Below are positions 32,916 through 40,105 of a stretch of 61,766 nt of DNA, piece after piece (position 1 is the stretch's first letter; each line of letters begins with the position of its first letter). Source of the stretch: Elusimicrobia bacterium CG1_02_37_114. Lineage in GTDB: Bacteria; Elusimicrobiota; Endomicrobiia; CG1-02-37-114. The stretch is from positions 1-61,766 of the forward strand of contig MNXB01000005.1 of assembly GCA_001871125.1 (NCBI GenBank), in the 5' to 3' direction. A program made the translations under genes and the position numbers. The notes under the pieces were generated by a model. That model had not been told where the DNA came from. It searched no databases and was given only the letters and a program-made list of their open reading frames with translations.

Positions 32916-33662
32916 TTATGTTTCTTCTAAAATGGTTGGTGTTACAAATATAACAATTGAGGTTTTTTTGGTAATTATTTTGTTTTTGCCAAATAGCACA
33001 CCCAATACCGGAATATCAGCTAATAACGGCACACCAACTTTTATTCTTTCTTTTCTTGTCTGGTTCAACCCGGCTATTGTTATAGTCGCACCGGATTTTA
33101 TGTTCAACTCTGAACTGATTGACCTTGAAAGTATTCCCGGGACAATGTTGCCACTGAGACTAACAAATACACTTTCATCAGGACAGGACACTTCTGATTT
33201 GAGTTCAACATCAATGGAATCCTCTGATTTTATAACTGGTTTTATTTCTAAGACAACCCCGTACTTTTTAAATTGAACACTTACCTGCCCGTTCGCTCCG
33301 GCAACAATGTAAGGTATCTCCCCGCCGGCGTTAAAACTTGCAGTTGTATTGTTCTTTGTTACTAATTTAGGATTTGCAAGAAGGTCAGCAGCACCTTTTT
33401 CCATAAGTAATTTAAGGTCAGCGTATATCCTGGTTAATCTTGTAAAATCACCGACAGCAAAAACGCCGGGGATACTGCTTTCCTCTGCTCTTATTGCATC
33501 AATCCAGTTGATTCCGAACTGGTGGGATAGGTTGGTATCCACTTCAACTATTTCAACAGCTATCTGCACAAGTTTTTCTTCCGCATGGACATAAGACGTG
33601 AATCCTGCAATAGTAGTTAAAAATATTATCTTGAAATATTTTAACATTAGTTGGTTACTCAA
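32916..33662 (-). CDS. Short secretin (CpaC/RcpA-like)
   Basis: 248 aa. A signal peptide (MLKYFKIIFLTTIAGFTSYVHA) is followed directly by a secretin domain: IAVEIVEVDTNLSHQFGINW, VPLLADIPVLGVLFG and the C-terminal VIFVTPTIL. Tad/type II secretins usually carry N0, N1 and other N-domains and exceed 400 aa; here they are absent. This could be a minimal outer-membrane channel for the Tad pilus, or it may need an N-domain supplied in trans. It is next to the pilin genes, not to a separate type II system. Confidence 0.85.
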   Translation of the reverse strand: MSNQLMLKYFKIIFLTTIAGFTSYVHAEEKLVQIAVEIVEVDTNLSHQFGINWIDAIRAEESSIPGVFAVGDFTRLTRIYADLKLLMEKGAADLLANPKLVTKNNTTASFNAGGEIPYIVAGANGQVSVQFKKYGVVLEIKPVIKSEDSIDVELKSEVSCPDESVFVSLSGNIVPGILSRSISSELNIKSGATITIAGLNQTRKERIKVGVPLLADIPVLGVLFGKNKIITKKTSIVIFVTPTILEET

Positions 33663-33664
33663 AA

Positions 33665-33847
33665 TTATTGAAACTTTTCACCAGCAGACTTTGCTGAACT
33701 TACCTCGTTTTCTATTGTTTCTGCCGTGTCTTTGTAGGACTTACTGACTTTCTTGCCGAAAATTTTTAGTGCTGCAATGACAAGTATTGCAATCAAAGCA
33801 ACAATAAGTATGTATTCAACCAGTCCCTGACCCGCTCTTTTCTTCAT
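33665..33847 (-). CDS. flp: Flp-family type IVb pilin
   Basis: 60 aa, typical for Flp pilins: KRAGQGLVEYILIVALIAILVIAALKIF with prepilin cleavage before the GLVEY motif. GGGGGTGA precedes the ATG. It is the probable main pilus subunit of the Tad locus here. The prepilin peptidase (TadV) and the ATPase (TadA) are not in the window. Confidence 0.9.
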   Translation of the reverse strand: MKKRAGQGLVEYILIVALIAILVIAALKIFGKKVSKSYKDTAETIENEVSSAKSAGEKFQ

Positions 33848-34185
33848 TTTATTTTCACCCCCTCTAAATTTTTATAGTTTTCCATAAGTTGTTTTACCTG
33901 TTCTTTATAAGCTTCAGGAACCCCTTCACCTATTTCCGGAGATGAGAGTTGCTGTTTGCTTTTTTGTGTTATTTGTTCAGAAATAAAAGCGATTAACAGG
34001 CCCACAATAGCAGAAATCAGTAAAATTAATAAAGCAGCTTTAAATTCTAATGGGGATATAAAAATACGTTTTCTTTTAAGTTTTTTATTGTGAGAGTTAT
34101 GGATATGTTTTGGTGCCACCGGTAGTTTGCCGGGTGAAACCCACACTTTGTTGTGGAGGTCCCCCAAATTATCGTTGTTTTTCAT
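33844..34185 (-). CDS. Hypothetical membrane-anchored protein in the Tad cluster
   Basis: 113 aa with one TM segment (FKAALLILLISAIVGLLIAFI) after a long basic cytoplasmic N-terminus and a short coiled C-terminus (YKEQVKQLMENYKNLEGVKIK). It overlaps the Flp pilin gene by 4 bp (ATGA). No family was recognised. It is probably an accessory of pilus assembly, inferred from operon position. Confidence 0.6.
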   Translation of the reverse strand: MKNNDNLGDLHNKVWVSPGKLPVAPKHIHNSHNKKLKRKRIFISPLEFKAALLILLISAIVGLLIAFISEQITQKSKQQLSSPEIGEGVPEAYKEQVKQLMENYKNLEGVKIK

Positions 34186-34201
34186 CCGAAAATGCCTCTC
34201 A

Positions 34202-34918
34202 TTATGGAGTCCCCGACGGATTCTCTGCAGGGACTTCCCCTTCAGGTTCTTTTGCCGTGCCGGGCAGAGGTTTACCCGATATAGCAGCCATTCTTATTTG
34301 TGCTTTCTGTGACCATGTTTCTCCGGGGTAAAGTGTCACAAGTTTTTCATAAGTTTGCATTGCGTCATTCAATGCTCCGGTAAATTCATAGACTCTCGCC
34401 AGTGATTCATAAGTTCTTCCTGTAACATAGTGGTCCGGGAATTTATCAATAAGTTCTTTGTACGTGTTTATCGCTTCCTGGTAATTGTCCAGGGACTCCA
34501 ATGAATTACCCATACCTAAATATGCAGAGGGCATAATGTCCCCCGGTTTCCCAATTTTTATAATTTCTTTGTAAATATCTATGGCCTGTTTATAGTCTCT
34601 GTTCTTGTATAGTATGTCAGCTTTGCTTAATCGTGCATATTGTGCCGATGTTGAGTTTCCAGCCTGTTGTATTATCTGGTTGAGCAGGTCTAAACCCTGA
34701 TTTATTAGATTATTCTGTATATATCCCTGTGCCATTGAAAGTTTATCCCAGGAAGTTTCCTTGATACTTTTTTGTTTGGAAAAAATGTATACGGTAAGTG
34801 CTGTAGCTATAATAACTACTGCTGATACGGAGATAACAACTTCCCTGTGTTTTTTTATCCAGTCAATTGCAGTAAGTATTGCGTCAGTGAGGTCAATCTT
34901 TTTATCCTGGCGATCCAT
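34202..34918 (-). CDS. TPR-repeat membrane protein (YfgM/TadD-like)
   Basis: 238 aa. A TM anchor (VISVSAVVIIATALTVYIFSK) is followed by at least four tetratricopeptide repeats (AQGYIQNNLINQGLDLLNQI, YARLSKADILYKNRDYKQAIDIY, SAYLGMGNSLESLDNYQEAI, GRTYESLARVYEFTGALNDA) and a Pro/Glu tail. TPR lipoproteins (TadD) accompany Tad loci, and this may be the local equivalent. It lies first in the cluster, separated from a tRNA-Arg gene by 17 nt. Confidence 0.8.
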   Translation of the reverse strand: MDRQDKKIDLTDAILTAIDWIKKHREVVISVSAVVIIATALTVYIFSKQKSIKETSWDKLSMAQGYIQNNLINQGLDLLNQIIQQAGNSTSAQYARLSKADILYKNRDYKQAIDIYKEIIKIGKPGDIMPSAYLGMGNSLESLDNYQEAINTYKELIDKFPDHYVTGRTYESLARVYEFTGALNDAMQTYEKLVTLYPGETWSQKAQIRMAAISGKPLPGTAKEPEGEVPAENPSGTP

Positions 34919-34935
34919 TTTTTAATTCGCAAATA

Positions 34936-35010
34936 TGCCCCTGGCCGGATTCGAACCGTCAGTCTTCTCCTTAGGAGGGAGCCGCTCTATCCAGATTGAG
35001 CTACAGGGGC
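34936..35010 (-). tRNA. tRNA-Arg (CCU)
   Basis: Minus strand GCCCCTGTAGCTCAATCTGG ... GGGGCA. The anticodon stem-loop CTCC-CTCCTAA-GGAG gives CCU, reading AGG. Length is 75 nt; no intron. Confidence 0.95.
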
Positions 35011-35011
35011 G

Positions 35012-35527
35012 CTAATATTTTATCAGGGAATATATTTTATAGCCCTTAAGTTTTTGGCGAGGTTTCAGAAACGACAGTTCTATAATAAAAGCTAACCCGA
35101 CAATTTTTCCGCCAAGTTTCTCAACTATTTCTGCGACAGATTTTGCAGTCCCGCCTGTTGCAAGCACATCATCAACAATCAGTACGTTTTCACCCTGTCT
35201 TATAGCGTCCTTATGGATTTCAAGCGTGTCCTGACCATACTCAAGGTTATATGTTATACTGATGGTTTCATACGGTAATTTACCCTTTTTTCGGACAGGG
35301 ACAAAGCCACAATTAAGTTTATATGCCACCGCGCTTCCGAATATAAAACCGCGAGATTCCATACTTACGACCCTATGGATTTTTTTGTTTTTGAAATGAG
35401 ATGAAAGTTTATCCACGGTTTGCTTAAATGCTTTGTTATTGTTTAACAAAGGCGTGATGTCTTTGAAAACAATACCTTTTTTTGGAAAATCAGGCACATC
35501 CCGTATAACTTTTTTCAGGTTTTCCAT
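35012..35527 (-). CDS. apt: Adenine phosphoribosyltransferase
   Basis: 171 aa, full length. VVSMESRGFIFGSAVAYKL and the PRPP-binding motif VLIVDDVLATGGTA identify the family; FKDITPLL near the N-terminus is typical. It salvages adenine to AMP using PRPP. It begins 3 nt after the sigma factor gene stop on the same strand, so they are probably co-transcribed. The gene ends 1 nt before the tRNA-Arg gene. Confidence 0.96.
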   Translation of the reverse strand: MENLKKVIRDVPDFPKKGIVFKDITPLLNNNKAFKQTVDKLSSHFKNKKIHRVVSMESRGFIFGSAVAYKLNCGFVPVRKKGKLPYETISITYNLEYGQDTLEIHKDAIRQGENVLIVDDVLATGGTAKSVAEIVEKLGGKIVGLAFIIELSFLKPRQKLKGYKIYSLIKY

Positions 35528-35530
35528 TTT

Positions 35531-36358
35531 TTATATAAACCTCATTTTATATGCAATCCATTGTAGTCTTTTCTGTGCACGTTTTTCTAATTGACGGATA
35601 CGTTCTCTGGATAAATGGAATTTTTTACCAAGTTGTTCTAATGTTAATATTTTGTTATCTTTTAAGCCAAAACGTAATTCAAGTATCCTGCGTTCACGGG
35701 GTGGAAGTTGACCGAGAGCTTTATCCATTTCATCATAGGTTCTTAGTGAAGCAATTAGATTTTCCGGGGTATCGGTGCTTGAGTCTTTCAGGACATCCTT
35801 AACAAAAAGTTCACCATCTTCGTCAATGGGTGTTTCAAGAGAACCTATCCCGTGCGATATTTCAATTGTATCAGTTATGTTCTTGAGCTGTTTAACTGAA
35901 AAATTTAATTCCTGCGCCATTTCGGCTAATGTAGGGGACCTGCCAAGTTCACCATGGAGATGTTCCCAGTTTTTTATCCATTTCTTTAATGATTCCCAGA
36001 TATGAGACGGTATTCGGATAGTTTTAGATTGCTCTTCAATCGCACGACGGATGGATTGTTCAATCCAGTAAGTCGCATAGGTTGATAGTAAAACTTTTTT
36101 TCCTGGTTTGTATTTTTTGATTGCACGCATAAGTCCGAGGTTACCTTCTTCTACTAAATCCAGTAAATCTATCCCCGGTCGGCAATATTTTTTTGCTAAG
36201 GGTAATACCAGATGCAGGTTTGATTCTATTATTTTTTTTGTCGCTTTAGAATTGCCCTTTTTTGCCTTTAAGAAAAGTTTTTTGAATTCCTGCTTGGACA
36301 GTTTAGGAATTTTATCCACCCTTGAAAGATATGTGTCTGCAATACCCCTTATTCTCAT
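35531..36358 (-). CDS. RNA polymerase sigma-70 family factor
   Basis: 275 aa. Region 1.2 (DTYLSRVDKIPKLS), region 2 (ESNLHLVLPLAKKY and EEGNLGLMRAIKKY), the -10-binding helix (YATYWIEQSIRRAIEE), region 3 (LAEMAQELNFSVKQL) and region 4 with HTH (TLEQLGKKFHLSRERIRQLEKRAQ) are all present. It lacks the long N-terminal 1.1 region of RpoD and resembles short group 2/3 factors. It could direct an alternative regulon. The next gene upstream is an outer-membrane barrel protein. Confidence 0.92.
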   Translation of the reverse strand: MRIRGIADTYLSRVDKIPKLSKQEFKKLFLKAKKGNSKATKKIIESNLHLVLPLAKKYCRPGIDLLDLVEEGNLGLMRAIKKYKPGKKVLLSTYATYWIEQSIRRAIEEQSKTIRIPSHIWESLKKWIKNWEHLHGELGRSPTLAEMAQELNFSVKQLKNITDTIEISHGIGSLETPIDEDGELFVKDVLKDSSTDTPENLIASLRTYDEMDKALGQLPPRERRILELRFGLKDNKILTLEQLGKKFHLSRERIRQLEKRAQKRLQWIAYKMRFI

Positions 36359-36369
36359 AATGAGCCCAT

Positions 36370-37074
36370 TCAGGTCACAAGCGTTACGCCAAACACAAAA
36401 TTGTCAAAAAGAGTTTTTATATTACCGATATTGACAATAAACAAATCAATTTTAATGTCCGGTGATAACAGGACTCTCCAGCCGAAGTTTGATTCATTGG
36501 TGGATGAATTCCAGTCCAATAAAAAATATGAATGTTTTGTTGGGTAACCAACACACAAGAACTGATTTAATTCCCATTCCTCTTTATTCATAAGAGAGTT
36601 GCTATAGTTCATTCCTGTCTGCAATACAGCGTTAGCTAGATTACTGAAATCTCTGGCTACAACCAGATAATATTCCTGGTGCTGTTTATAATATATTCCA
36701 AATGAAAAGTCCAGTGGTTGATTAAATGGATGTTGTCTTCGTAGAAGATGATATTTTGTATGGATTGCCATTTCAGACATTTTTTGTTTGAATAAATCTA
36801 TGGTGAAGTCCCTGTATTCTTTCAGGTCAACGGCCACCCCCGCTTCGCATTGTGAATTAAATCCATAGTTAAAGCCAATATAAAATTTATGAAGTCCGAA
36901 AGTAAATTCCCTTTCGTTTACAGTATACGGGGAAGGTGTAAGTATGTTGCCCGTGTAGCCATATAAACTCTGTGCATTAACAAGGTATCCATAGGTATCC
37001 TGCTTGCCAAAGGAATAACTTGCACTACAAACTATCAATACATAAAAAGCCAGAGCATAAATAGTTTTTAAAAT
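36370..37074 (-). CDS. Outer-membrane protein with ATT start
   Basis: The ORF track begins at TTG 37038, but the frame continues upstream through a signal peptide (LKTIYALAFYVLIVCSASYSFG) to ATT 37074, exactly 7 nt after GGAGG (37086-37082). No ATG or GTG is available. The resulting 234-aa protein has alternating strands (FTFGLHKFYIGFNYGFNSQCEAGVAVDLK) and ends in hydrophobic strands (NFVFGVTLVT), as expected for a small outer-membrane barrel. A consensus promoter lies upstream. The 3' end is 11 nt before the sigma-factor ATG. Confidence 0.72.
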   Translation of the reverse strand: MLKTIYALAFYVLIVCSASYSFGKQDTYGYLVNAQSLYGYTGNILTPSPYTVNEREFTFGLHKFYIGFNYGFNSQCEAGVAVDLKEYRDFTIDLFKQKMSEMAIHTKYHLLRRQHPFNQPLDFSFGIYYKQHQEYYLVVARDFSNLANAVLQTGMNYSNSLMNKEEWELNQFLCVGYPTKHSYFLLDWNSSTNESNFGWRVLLSPDIKIDLFIVNIGNIKTLFDNFVFGVTLVT

Positions 37075-37134
37075 TATATACCCTCCATGCCCATAACAAT
37101 TTCAGATATTTATAATTTCCTAATACTTTGAAAA

Positions 37135-37163
37135 ATTATACTACTTAAATACAAAAAAGTCAA
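37135..37163 (-). promoter_or_regulatory. Consensus promoter for the barrel gene and downstream sigma/apt
   Basis: Minus strand TTGACT (37163-37158), 17 nt, TATAAT (37140-37135). The leader to the ATT start is about 55 nt. Confidence 0.75.
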
Positions 37164-37295
37164 TAACAATATACATTTTTTGTTTTTAATCTTGCAAATT
37201 TAATAAAAAAAATGTAAAATCTAAATGTCCATAAGGATAAGAGACAATATCTTTATTTCATACATATCGTATAGAAAATTGGGCAAATACTAAAG

Positions 37296-37685
37296 ATGAA
37301 CAAAATCCTGATAGTTGATGATGATGAAGAAATTGTAAGCTTTCTAGAAGTTGTTCTTCAACAGAAAAACTATCAGGTAATCACCGCTTGCAATGGACAG
37401 GAAGGATTAAAAAAAGCCAAGGAGAATATACCTGACCTGGCACTGGTAGACATTATGATGCCGATTATGAATGGTCATGAATTATGTGAAAAGTTAAAGG
37501 ACGACCCGGACACTAAACATATTCCGATAATTATAATAACTGGTAGGGAGATGTTAGACGATGAAGTTGATAAAATACTGGAAAGAAGGGCTGATTGGTA
37601 TATGCCAAAACCCTTTGATATTAAATATTTGTTAGAGAAAATAGAAAGTCTCATTATTAAGAAACAGAGACTCAACCCCAGATAA
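37296..37685 (+). CDS. Single-domain response regulator
   Basis: 129 aa, receiver only. The acidic pocket (ILIVDDDEE), the phospho-acceptor Asp (LALVDIMMPIMNG), Thr in IIIITGRE and Lys in MPKPFD are present. There is no output domain, so it may pass phosphate on or act by protein contact. No kinase is adjacent and no strong Shine-Dalgarno precedes the ATG. It is followed by a G9 tract and the csp leader. Confidence 0.92.
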   Translation: MNKILIVDDDEEIVSFLEVVLQQKNYQVITACNGQEGLKKAKENIPDLALVDIMMPIMNGHELCEKLKDDPDTKHIPIIIITGREMLDDEVDKILERRADWYMPKPFDIKYLLEKIESLIIKKQRLNPR

Positions 37686-37708
37686 AAAATTTTTTTTGGG
37701 GGGGGGTA

Positions 37709-37737
37709 TTTACATTTTCATTATAATATGCTATAAT
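37709..37737 (+). promoter_or_regulatory. Promoter of the csp gene
   Basis: TTTACA (37709-37714), 17 nt, TATAAT (37732-37737). The start site is about 140 nt upstream of the csp ATG, giving the long leader usual for cold-shock mRNAs. Confidence 0.65.
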
Positions 37738-37887
37738 TATAGCGTTGTGAAGTTTGAAATTACAGAATTCTTCATGTTTACAATTCCAATGGAGCTGTAT
37801 TTCTCACCAGAAATCAGTATCATTTCTTGTAAAACAATCTTGTAATATTTTCAAAAAATTAGCTTCACATGGGTAGGTGATTTTTTA

Positions 37888-38085
37888 ATGAAGGGCACAG
37901 TAAAATGGTTCAATTCTGGTAAGGGATATGGATTCATTTCAACCGAAGAGGGCAAGGACATATTTGTACACTTCTCATCAATTAAGGGAGATGGTTACAA
38001 AAGCCTTAATGAGGGAGACAAGGTTGAATTCGAAATAACTACCGACCAGAAGGGTGACAAGGCAAAAGATGTTGTAAGGATATAA
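37888..38085 (+). CDS. csp: Cold-shock protein
   Basis: 65 aa with both nucleic-acid-binding motifs: KGYGFIS (RNP1) and DIFVHFSSI (RNP2), in the normal order after GTVKWFNSG. It is an OB-fold RNA/DNA chaperone. AGGTGA precedes the ATG, a long leader lies upstream and a strong intrinsic terminator follows. Confidence 0.97.
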   Translation: MKGTVKWFNSGKGYGFISTEEGKDIFVHFSSIKGDGYKSLNEGDKVEFEITTDQKGDKAKDVVRI

Positions 38086-38111
38086 GAGTCTCGTATCTTA
38101 CACAAATAAAA

Positions 38112-38144
38112 AGCCATCCTGATTAATTTCAGGATGGTTTTTTT
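38112..38144 (+). terminator. Intrinsic terminator after csp
   Basis: CCATCCTG (38114-38121) and CAGGATGG (38130-38137) pair around ATTAATTT, followed by seven T's. Confidence 0.9.
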
Positions 38145-38169
38145 ATTCTTTACGGTCTTCAGGTTCCAA

Positions 38170-38199
38170 TTGACAAAAATAGTTTATGTATGTTATAAT
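38170..38199 (+). promoter_or_regulatory. Promoter of the GyrI-like gene
   Basis: TTGACA (38170-38175), 18 nt, TATAAT (38194-38199). Confidence 0.75.
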
Positions 38200-38263
38200 A
38201 AGACGTAGAATATAAATAAATCAGAACATACAATAAGATTCAGGGAGGAGCGATGAAAAAGTA

Positions 38264-38860
38264 TTGATAATCGTTGGAATTGTAGTTGTGTTGCTTGTTG
38301 CAGGAATTATTTTTATGTCAAGTTTGGTACCGGACATAAAAAAGTTTGAATATTTAAACTCTCCGCAGATAAGCAGTAAGGCAGACCAGAAAATGATAGT
38401 TGTTGAAGTTACCGGTGATCCGAGCACCGCCGGTAAGAAAGAAATCGGGGTCCTGTTTAAGATGTTCTTTACATTAAAAGGCAAAAACAAAGATATGAAA
38501 ATGGTATCGTTGCGAGCACGCTGGCCGAAGCCTGTCGAAACACCCAGGGAACAGTGGCTGGGTATATGGGCTATGCCAATATCCGAAAACGTAACGGAAC
38601 TTCCTGATATAAAAAGCGATGTAGCCATTAAAATAGATACCTGGAAGTATGGCGAAGTTGCTGAAATACTGCATCTCGGTCCCTACAGCGAAGAGGCGGT
38701 TACAATCGAAAAACTTATAAACCACATAAAAAGCAGCGGTTACGTTACATCTGGACCTCATGAAGAGGAATATTTGAAGGGACCCGGTATGCCGTTTATA
38801 AAACCAAAGGACTATGCTACAATAATCAGGTATCAGGTGAAAAAAGTAAAAGGCAAGTAA
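38264..38860 (+). CDS. Membrane-anchored GyrI-like (SOUL/GyrI superfamily) protein
   Basis: About 198 aa with a TM anchor (LIIVGIVVVLLVAGIIFM) and a GyrI-like small-molecule-binding domain (KYGEVAEILHLGPYSEEA, a family hallmark near residue 125). GGGAGGAG precedes ATGAAAAAG at 38253, which runs out of frame to a stop. One more A in its five-A run would join it to the ORF as MKKVLIIVG. So the true start is probably that ATG with a homopolymer indel; the TTG at 38264 is an artefact. A consensus promoter lies upstream. Confidence 0.72.
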   Translation: MIIVGIVVVLLVAGIIFMSSLVPDIKKFEYLNSPQISSKADQKMIVVEVTGDPSTAGKKEIGVLFKMFFTLKGKNKDMKMVSLRARWPKPVETPREQWLGIWAMPISENVTELPDIKSDVAIKIDTWKYGEVAEILHLGPYSEEAVTIEKLINHIKSSGYVTSGPHEEEYLKGPGMPFIKPKDYATIIRYQVKKVKGK

Positions 38861-38874
38861 TTGTCATAATTTTG

Positions 38875-38900
38875 TAATTTTGGGGACACATCACTTAATT
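38875..38900. repeat. 26-nt sequence identical to rtcB 11361-11386
   Basis: TAATTTTGGGGACACATCAC plus TTAATT, lying between the GyrI-like gene and the RelE-like gene. It may belong to a REP-type palindrome family. Confidence 0.8.
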
Positions 38901-38928
38901 ATTTTTAGGTTATAGAGAAACAGCCGAT

Positions 38929-39210
38929 TTAAATGTATTTTTGAAGAGTAGCATAGAAGTTTTCGTGAGTTGCTATAGCGTATAAATAAACCGTCGCTTC
39001 TTTGCTGTTATATTCGTAAGCAAGCAGGTAGAGCTGATGGTGGATTTTGAATTTATGAACCCTTATATATGAAAGTGCGCCTTTTTTCTGTTCACCTAAA
39101 AGAGGGTTGACTGTAATTTTCCGTAATTCTTCTTTAATAACAGACTGTTCTTTAGGGTAGAATTTCTTGTACTGGCGTTCAAATTTTGGGAGAGCTTTCA
39201 GGTCAGCCAT
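38929..39210 (-). CDS. RelE/ParE-like toxin
   Basis: 93 aa. KFERQYKKFYPKEQSVIKEEL, then YIRVHKFKIHHQLYLLAYEY and TVYLYAIATHENFYATL follow the ParE/RelE fold order. It overlaps the RHH-type antitoxin by 1 bp and is transcribed with it from the minus-strand promoter 39479-39507. It probably acts as an mRNA interferase or gyrase inhibitor. Confidence 0.8.
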   Translation of the reverse strand: MADLKALPKFERQYKKFYPKEQSVIKEELRKITVNPLLGEQKKGALSYIRVHKFKIHHQLYLLAYEYNSKEATVYLYAIATHENFYATLQKYI

Positions 39211-39431
39211 TATATTTTAAAAGGTTTTGCCAGTCCTAAGGCCTTTTCTGTCCGGGCTTCTTCTATATCCTTTATGAATTGCAGGGGTAAATCCGGGTTA
39301 TCCTCTGAGATTAAGGCAAGCTCAATGAACCGTTCAATGAGATTACTAATGCTCCGATGCTCCATTTTGGCTCTTATTTGAACTTTATGCCTGATTTGAT
39401 CAGGCAACCTGATGCTCGTTATGTTACTCAT
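39210..39431 (-). CDS. Ribbon-helix-helix antitoxin
   Basis: 73 aa. TSIRLPDQIRHKVQIRAKMEHRSISNLIERFIELAL is a compact RHH DNA-binding domain, followed by a short acidic and then hydrophobic toxin-binding tail. AAGGAGAG lies before the ATG. It probably represses its own promoter at the palindrome 39460-39480. Confidence 0.82.
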   Translation of the reverse strand: MSNITSIRLPDQIRHKVQIRAKMEHRSISNLIERFIELALISEDNPDLPLQFIKDIEEARTEKALGLAKPFKI

Positions 39432-39459
39432 GGTTACACTCTCCTTTTTGTCGTTTACA

Positions 39460-39507
39460 ATGTATTACATCCTAATACATTATAATACAGATATTGATAT
39501 TTGTCAA
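39460..39507 (-). promoter_or_regulatory. Promoter and operator of the RHH/RelE TA operon
   Basis: Minus strand TTGACA (39507-39502), 17 nt, TATAAT (39484-39479). A palindrome ATGTATTA-GGATG-TAATACAT (39480-39460) overlaps the end of the -10 box, as expected for autorepression. Confidence 0.75.
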
Positions 39508-39573
39508 GAGTTTTTTAAAGAAGTGTTTTTTTAAACGTTTTTTAAGACCGTAGGTTCGAACCTGCAGTTAAGG

Positions 39574-39648
39574 GGTGAGTGAGGGGACTTGAACCCCCAG
39601 CCTTCTGGGCCACAGCCAAACGCTCTAACCAATTGAGCTACACTCACC
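39574..39648 (-). tRNA. tRNA-His (GUG)
   Basis: Minus strand GGTGAGTGTAGCTCAATTGG ... The anticodon loop CTGTGGC gives GUG. The extra 5' G (-1) opposite the discriminator C73 is the expected tRNA-His identity. CCA is not encoded. Confidence 0.95.
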
Positions 39649-39705
39649 ACGTCTGAACCTTTTCCTAAGAGGTAATAACAAATAAATTAATGTTTTCAAA
39701 AAATA

Positions 39706-39991
39706 TGGGCCTGGTGAGAGTCGAACTCACAACCCCCTGCTTAGCATGCCACACTTAATTACTTAAGCTTTCGGAATGACCGAAATTGTGGTCTGGACTA
39801 TGTCTTCACCATTTCAGGTGTATGGCGTATAGTCTCTGAGGACTCCTATTAAACAATAGGTTGCCTGCAAATAATCCAGATAAAAAATCATCTGGACTTC
39901 CTTGCATATAGCCACATCCATTCTATGTATTTTATTCTACATAGAAGCTCCTTTTGAAGGCAGGTGCTCTATCCAGCTGAGCTACAGGCCC
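39706..39991 (-). tRNA. tRNA-Arg (UCU) interrupted by a group I intron
   Basis: The 5' exon (39991-39957) begins GGGCCTGTAGCTCAGCTGGA and ends CCTGCCTT. The 3' exon (39744-39706) begins CTAAGCAGGGGG and ends CAGGCCCA. Joined, they make a 74-nt tRNA with anticodon stem-loop CCTGC-CTTCTAA-GCAGG, anticodon UCU for AGA. The intron splits the anticodon after its first base (34/35). If UCU is the only AGA decoder, splicing is essential. tRNA-Arg(CCU) at 34936 is intact and reads AGG. Confidence 0.93.
39745..39956 (-). ncRNA. Group I intron (212 nt) inside tRNA-Arg(UCU)
   Basis: The core is recognisable on the minus strand: P2 TCTATGTA/TACATAGA; P5 TCCAGAT/ATCTGGA; P6 CCTATT/AATAGG; the R strand TCAGAGACTATA pairing with the S strand AAGACATAGTCC to form P7; and P9 CCACA/TGTGG with inner hairpins. 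It ends in G, as group I introns do. No ORF lies inside. The size and short R/S elements match the small IC3-type introns of bacterial tRNAs. The P1 pairing CCTT/AAGG has a U-A rather than U-G at the splice site, the one unusual point. Confidence 0.9.
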
Positions 39992-40013
39992 ATTGTATTT
40001 CAAACAACAAAAA

Positions 40014-40086
40014 TCGGGGCGGTGGGATTTGAACCCACGACCTCACGGTCCCAAACCGTGCGCGCTACCAGCTGCGCCACGCCCCG
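40014..40086 (-). tRNA. tRNA-Pro (UGG)
   Basis: Minus strand CGGGGCGTGGCGCAGCTGG ... The anticodon stem-loop CACGG-TTTGGGA-CCGTG gives UGG. 73 nt. Confidence 0.95.
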
Positions 40087-40105
40087 AGATATTGAAAAGA
40101 TTATA

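Noticed and set aside
39540-39573. Degenerate tRNA or att site next to tRNA-His
   Set aside because: Only a T-arm-like GGTTCGAACC segment is visible, with no acceptor or anticodon stem; too little to call.
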